Below are positions 58,335 through 64,000 of a DNA stretch of 64,000 nt, in pieces. Numbering within the stretch: position 1 is the stretch's first letter; each line of letters opens with the position of its first letter. The translations under genes and the position numbers were made by a program. The notes beneath the pieces are model-generated. The model was given only the letters and a program-made list of their open reading frames with translations, searched no databases and had not been told where the DNA came from. Source of the DNA: Zygnema cylindricum. Taxonomy: Eukaryota; Streptophyta; Zygnematophyceae; Zygnematales; Zygnemataceae. The stretch lies in NCBI GenBank assembly GCA_037447655.1, contig JBBHKE010003421.1, positions 27,241-91,240 of the forward strand. Direction: 5' to 3'.

Positions 58335-60706
58335 AAACACATCTACAAGCAAACACCATACCAGCCCTAATCCGATACGTAGACAATGTAGTCATAGGTA
58401 GATAGTTGAACACAAGTTACAACAGGCCACATTTATAAAAGTTTCAGGTTCCACTGACTTCCGTACTAGACAAAAACCCGAAAGATAACAATGTCGAGAT
58501 TTGAGCTGCCAAAAATAAATAGCATACTGTTGCAAAATGTAAAACCTTAATCAAGCTCCCATCGTCAATTTCCACAACATCATAAAAAAAACGATGAGAA
58601 ATTCATGTGACAAGGGGTGCATTCAGAATGGAAAAACCTTACTTATCAAAAAGGGAACAAGAAACTGCCAAAAAATAGGCCCGTCTCATTTAACAGTAAA
58701 GTCACTTCTGACTGTAGAAACCATTGATACAGAAAATACAGATGTACAAAATTTTCAAATAGACAAAACTGACTGCAACCTTCCATTTACTTAAAACCAG
58801 CCATCTTCTTTTTCTCTCTTCTCGTCCGCCAGCTGGTAAGCCTGTTGGATTGCCCCCTCCTTGGCAGCATCCCTGCACCAGATACACAACCATTGTGAGA
58901 GACCGATGGTGAAATTATTTGGAAAACCGCTATTTTTCTGTAAAGATACATCCCTGAGTTTTCAAACGAAGAAAAATCGCCAATCAAGCTAGCAAAAGAC
59001 CTAAACTACTGATGAAGTACTTTTTGAACCAGACAGGAGACGCGTTATTTTTCAAATAACTTGCTTGACGAAACGAGAGGTAAGGGAGAGGGAGAGCTGG
59101 AAAGAACAGAAGAGAAAAGAGAGGGAGAAATAGAGTTACATCAATTTAAATACCTGTCAATATAGTCTAGGCCCTTTGTCTCAATGAGCTTGTCTACTTG
59201 AGAAGCAGCAATGCCTGCCAAAATATTCTTCAATAGTTCGTAGCTCTGGGGCTTGCCGTTCTCCTCCTGATGATCATTGTATGCCTGCAATCATTGTCAC
59301 GTGACGAAATTAGCGCAAATTCAAAAGAAGAAGAAAAAATTGAATAGATAGCTTTTCCGATTCCGACTATGACAGCCGAAAAACTGCAAGAGGAATGAAA
59401 AGCGTTCACAGGTGTCTTCCAAGAACCATACAAAAAGGAAAAGACCAAGAAATTAAAAGATGCAATAAAACGAAGGTGTTCATTGACGGGGCTGAGTTTC
59501 TAAACTGAGCCTAAGGACGGGAAAAACAATTTGGCATACACCTTTTGGATTTATCGAAATTAGAGACATTTATACATCCTATAACTCAAATAAAATGCAG
59601 ATGAGACGCCCAAGACAGAAATCAGGAACAAGGAAGACTCGTTTAAGTCTAACAAAGCACACAAGCTTAAGAAAAAATTCATTCAAAATCATGACTGAAA
59701 AAATGGGCTGAGTAAAGATCGAAATTTCGCTCAGGAAAAATAGCGTCATATCTAAACATTAAAACCAAGAAAAACGCAATCCACCACAATCCACCTCGAG
59801 AAGCCACAGTTTACCTCCTTAAATCCGGTAATAATTAAACCTTAGCAAAGCACCTAATCACACGACACAAATCACACTAAGCTACATCAATCAGAAGTGA
59901 ACTGCTGACGTAAATTGACAACGAAGCACCAAAAGCATAATAATAATAGGTCAATAGAAGTATAACAGTAGAAGTAAAGCAGCGTCACCGCACTTTCATT
60001 GCAGCAAATCCGGCAGCTCCAGCAATGAGCTCGTGAGTGAAGGAGCCATCATGCTTGTCATTGTACACAGCATCGTGTTTCTCCTCAGCTTCTCCCCAGC
60101 CAAACATGATTGCAGCGCTGTATTTGCTGAAAAATGAAGACTGCAGTAGTAATGAAGGCTAGGCTGCAAAGTTGTATCAAAAGATTGATGCTACTTGGCA
60201 ATGTGGCTAAAATGATTACTGCTCACTCTGCAAGAAGTTCGGATGCTACTTATAGTGAAACTGCCAGTCCGAAATCGTACGGTTAGAGGCACGGTTTGAC
60301 CAGATGTTCCATGTAGTAAAGTTTTCAGGAAGCACAGTAAACGAGTAAACGCACTTTCATGGAAGTTTAATCATGGTTTTTATGTTTCAGCGTTTGAACC
60401 TTTCTGCTTACGTGTCAGCTGGTACTAACAGAAAATCTAGCAGTTCAAAGTTGAAGATTATCTTGCCGAGTGCAGACTTTATGCTATGGACCTGACAAGT
60501 GCAAAATGGTCATACTAATTACGAGTATCCGTGGACGTTTCAAAGGGCGTTATCCCATAGCGAACAATTGGAATCTGTTTTCGCTGTCGAGACGTAAAAC
60601 GTTCAGCGTTTGCCTTGCGCATTTTGGCATTTTCCGAGACGCTTTCGTAAAAGTTGTACATACGACAGCGAAACAAATTCCAATCCATTTGCAACGGAAT
60701 ACCGCC
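58335..60706 (-). repeat. Segmental duplication, copy 2
   Basis: Parallel to 36395-39093, same orientation, about 21.9 kb further on. It includes the whole CipC-like gene and both flanks. It lacks the MITE present at 38628-38833 and keeps the unoccupied TA site at 60459-60460. Edges approximate. Confidence 0.85.
58791..60107 (-). CDS. CipC-like (DUF3759-type) small protein, paralogue 2
   Basis: Exons on the minus strand: 60107-59994, 59284-59154 and 58872-58791, with GT-AG introns of 709 and 281 bp. Exon sizes (114, 131 and 82 bp) and intron phases are identical to paralogue 1, giving 108 residues and a TAA stop. The family N-terminus MFGWGEAEEKHDAVYNDK and the IAGAAGFAAMK block are unchanged. 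About 14 residues differ, eight of them in the last 26 positions of the charged tail (for example EKAVQQAHK against EGAIQQAYQ). The uneven distribution suggests constraint on the N-terminal two thirds. No signal peptide or membrane segment is seen. The function is not known beyond the family's association with stress or antibiotic response in fungi. Confidence 0.85.
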
Positions 60707-61430
60707 CAAATTTTCAGCCGCGAAACTGTTTATCAACCAGTTTGACTAGCATTAGTACTCTGCGAAAGACTTTACAAATAAACGCAGATGGAAGAATTCA
60801 GAAAAAAAAATCACAAAAAGTACTAATTTTGTTTATCAGAAAGGGAAATCTTCATCTCCGGAATAGGATGTCCGAGAGAACGGGCAAACAGCTTAGGATT
60901 CGACCGATACATCACCGTACAGTGCATCTTTTGGCAACATCAAGAAGAATCTTCAGAGAATATCTAGCCTGGAAAGGAATCTTAGACTAGGACCGTGGGC
61001 GATTCGCTGAAATTTCCACTTATCATTGGGAAACCACTGTAAGTACAACACGTCAGCACAACAAGCCCCTTGAAAACATACTCCAGTTATACGTGGCGAT
61101 CTGAAGGCCACTGTACAGTACTGTAGCGTAGAGACGTCACACCACAAAAAGGAAAGTTTGTTGGACAGCTGTATAGGGAAGTTGATGACTAGGACTCATT
61201 TTCCCAAAGGTCGTCATGATGTCATGATCTTAATCACTCACGTGGCAAACACGTGAAAGACACAATCGTGCGTAACACGTCACTACAGTATAGTTCGGTT
61301 TCTACAATTCTTGTCGTATAGCTGCTGGTCCAGCTCGGTCTTGGCGTCTGGTAACTTCTTGGCTGTGCTGCGTTATAGATTCACCGTACAGTGTGCTGTT
61401 AATACCCAGCTATGTTCAAGCGTCAAAACG
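60707..61430. other. Spacer without recognised gene
   Basis: The frame at 60610-60990 (+) overlaps the duplicated 5' flank and has no recognised domain. Confidence 0.4.
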
Positions 61431-61515
61431 TTCATCCATAGATAAGGTACGTTTCTACATAGAAGAGGTACGTTCATACATAGATGATGTACGTTTAAAC
61501 ATTGAAGAGGTAAAG
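61431..61515 (+). repeat. 21-bp tandem repeat, 4 diverged copies
   Basis: Units resemble TTCATACATAGATGATGTACG. The last is 22 bp and more diverged. Read on the minus strand a seven-residue repeat (LC.NVP-like) appears in the short frame 61373-61576, which is otherwise unrecognised. Confidence 0.8.
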
Positions 61516-61751
61516 TTCTAAAACACATCAGTACAGTACTACTGTAGTTTTGAAAATTTGAACTGCAGGAGGTCAAACGTTCTTGTGTGTCCTACACGTA
61601 GTTAACGTTCTCGTCGTACGGATAATGTACTGTGGGATGTACGTTTTTGAAATGAGTACATGTGCTACCTCTGTTACCAGTTTCTCAAACCGACTCGCAG
61701 AAAACCAGGAAGTTTGGCCGAGAAAAAATAAAGAAGCCCGAAAAAAGAAAT

Positions 61752-62572
61752 CGCAGAGACGATTTTTGTTGCGCGCAGGTAGTTGTCAGAAATTGTACAT
61801 TTGAAGTACAGTTTCGTACAAGCTACGTACCTTTGATTTTAGATTTGACGGTCAATCCGTCGAACAACTTTGACTAGCGAAATATTGTAAGGCGGTTAAA
61901 AAACTGTCGCGCTTGCGAACGTCGACCGTCATAAAAATAAACAATTCACACGGCCGGCGCAGGTTTACTGTAACAAAACTGCGGCAGCCACATATAAATA
62001 AAATGGTTGCGCGCAGGTAGTTCACACACATTTAAGTTAGTCGCAAAAATGAAATCTACTCGCGAACCGGAACGCTGAACCCATGAAGTATGTTCTGTAG
62101 AGATGTTGATTCGTCAATAGTGTGACTTCATTTGGTCGCGCGTGACGACGCTTCATTTTAGTTTCATCGATATTTAAAAGCGGGTACGCTTTTTTTATTT
62201 TGTACTAAGCTTATTTCGTTTCGTGCGAGTTCATACATGTTGTACGTCGTCCTTTAATTTGTGTCAGCGTCCAAGTCAAATGTCAGTGTGAACTATCTGC
62301 GCGCAGCCATTTTATTTATATGTGGCTGCCGCAGTTTTGTTACAGTGAACCTGCGCCGGCCGTGTGAATTTTTTTTTTCTTTTGACGGTCGACGTTCGCA
62401 AGCGCGACAGTTTTTTAACCGCCGTTACAATATTCCGCCAGTCAAAGTTGTTCGACGGATTGACCGTCTAATTTGAACTTAAAGGTACGTACGTACCTTG
62501 TACAAAACTGTACTTCAAATGTACAACTTCTGACAACTATCTGCGCGCAGCAAAAATCGTCTCTGCGATTAG
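61752..62572. mobile_element. Foldback element with inverted arms of about 270 bp
   Basis: The left arm 61752-62025 and right arm 62298-62572 are inverse copies. The left outer end 'cgcagagacgatttttg' matches the inverse of 'caaaaatcgtctctgcg' at the right. Further in, 'ccggcgcaggttcac'-like and 'gcggcagccacatataaat' words pair across the arms. The spacer is about 270 bp and non-coding. A target duplication could not be found. A related single arm lies at 35850-36085. Confidence 0.88.
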
Positions 62573-64000
62573 CAATTCCCAAAAAGAAATAAGAAAACAG
62601 AAAAAAAATTGTTAGCGATAATTCTTGCGTTTTTCTTTTAAAAAAGTCCTGTTGAAAAACGTACGATTTCTTTCCTATTTTTTTGTTCTTATCTCCTGCT
62701 TCTCTGTTCATAGATTGTTGCATTGGAACTCGTACTCCCTCTTTTGACGTCCTTCTTTTTTATTTCCTACTCTTTCCGTTTACTTTTTAACTTTACGCCG
62801 TCCCTTTTTTCTTTTATTCTCACTCCTCCGGTCCTTTTACTGGCGATACTGGCCAGTAATCGAGTTAATCGTACGAAGCAAATCGTACACTTTTGTGTAC
62901 GACTACTATTATAGTATACGTATAATTACCCTATTAGACGCAATTTTAGTGTCTACTCTGCTTATCAACCCTAGAATTCCACACTGTCAATATTGGTAGG
63001 TGGTAACAATACACCAATGAAATTCCATGGTAACATCAATAGTGTGTACATTGGACCAAATTTTGGATAGGTCCATTTTGGATGGCATCCATTGCAAACA
63101 ATAACTAATGTTGATAGGCAGCTATGGAATCTGAAAAGGCATGTCTTTTATGCTGTTTTTGAGCCTCACGTTTCTTAGCAATCTCTAATAGTCTAAATTG
63201 CTCGATTTCAGCCTTGATTTTCAACCCTAAAAACAGTGTCATCCAATGAGCTTCAATTGGACCTCGATTGGAGTAAAAAATGTACCTTGCCATTGTACGG
63301 CAAAAGCGTCTTTTATTTATTTAATTGTACACGTCAATCAATGTGGACCGGCAGCCATGAAATCTCAGTATACCGTTAATGTTTAACGGAACTGAATTTA
63401 TAATGTTAAAGGCCGATAAAACGTTTTTACAATTCAAGACATCAAGAACTGGTGAAGGCGGATATTTAGGTCATACACTTATCAATGCTCATTTTTTAAC
63501 GCATATACATTCCCCCTCACATTCTAATTATCAATAGATCAACAAATTATTTCTATATGTTTATTTATAAATGACATGCCATGACAAAATTTGATTTCAC
63601 TAAAATATCGCAGGGGCATGTTCTATCCTCGAGTTTTGTAAAAGTAGGTTTAAAAGTAGTTTTGTAAAACAAAGTAATTCAACTTCCTCGTCACGAAACT
63701 ACACACTTTGCTGACTCCCAGTCGTTCCTTTTGCGCAATTCAAATTCTACGAAACTTAGTTTTCTCTCACAAATACTCAAACCGTATATTCATCTCACAG
63801 AGGAAAAATAAGTCAAAGTCAAAGTCAAGGTCAAAGTCAAGGTCAAAGTCAAAGTCAATAAAAGTCTGTTGCCCAGAATCGCCAAAATAAAATGATAAAT
63901 CCTCAACTTATCACCTTCATCTTGCAATTTTACAACCTTCCCTTCCCCTTCCCACGGCAAATTCTGCTCAGACTCCTTTCCTCCCAATTCATCATACCTC
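62573..64000. other. Spacer at the window end
   Basis: No gene is firmly supported. A 62-codon minus-strand frame at 63105-63293 (charged, coil-like EIEQFRLLEIAKKREAQKQH) could be part of an exon, but no splice partners or family are recognised. Confidence 0.35.
63811..63858 (+). repeat. AAGTCA hexanucleotide microsatellite
   Basis: About eight copies of AAGTCA, two or three as AGGTCA. It produces the fortuitous KSKSKS frame at 63708-63890. Confidence 0.93.

Noticed and set aside
63708-63890. KSKSRSKS repeat peptide
   Set aside because: Direct product of the AAGTCA microsatellite.

Overview
This is a 64 kb piece of a repeat-rich, AT-rich eukaryotic nuclear genome. It has spliced genes with GT-AG introns of roughly 80 bp to 1.4 kb, long AT-rich spacers and many transposable elements, plus one 10-N assembly gap at 14390-14399. 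Only three host genes can be supported. One is a complete 15-exon mitochondrial glycine decarboxylase P-protein gene (20748-30092, + strand). The other two are paralogous three-exon genes for a small CipC-like (DUF3759-type) protein (36894-38208 and 58791-60107, both - strand). By eye the P-protein is closest to plant and algal glycine decarboxylases. CipC-like proteins and the Crypton described below are best known from fungi. The species therefore cannot be fixed from the window; a plant-like (possibly algal) eukaryote with some fungal-type genes is the most economical reading.

Layout. 1-258: 3' end of an internally deleted hAT derivative. 735-6707: a Ty1/copia LTR retrotransposon with paired LTRs and a TTTAT target duplication, its internal frame broken. 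7653-8032: a 188-bp tandem duplication. 9778-10566: a hAT-type MITE. 10586-13675 and 17426-19756: two related hAT transposons with decayed transposase, the second internally deleted. 20748-30092: glycine decarboxylase. 31500-35790: two decayed fragments of one LINE-like retroelement; the more distal one carries a small MITE. 36395-39093 and 58335-60706: a direct segmental duplication carrying the CipC-like genes. 39664-40588: a second hAT-type MITE with an exact 8-bp target duplication. 40985-41170: a telomere-like 20-bp tandem repeat. 41348-44777: a Crypton tyrosine-recombinase transposon with four introns and a GCR1_C-like C-terminus. 45230-46195: a satellite of about 325 bp, three copies. 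47000-47430: a third LINE fragment. 48222-57812: many MITEs, including a TA-flanked family with CACCGCGAATCG ends. 52380-53815: a CTG-rich 41-bp minisatellite with higher-order structure. 61752-62572: a long foldback element.

How it fits together. The host genes are unrelated to one another in function: the P-protein works in mitochondrial glycine cleavage, and the CipC-like proteins have no settled role. Most of the interest lies in the repeat landscape. One small MITE is nested in the terminal repeat of another. A MITE insertion is present in one copy of the segmental duplication and its empty site survives in the other. The Crypton is nearly complete. Most frameshifts in the Crypton, and the only one in the glycine decarboxylase gene, are single-base changes in A runs, which suggests homopolymer errors in the assembly rather than gene decay.
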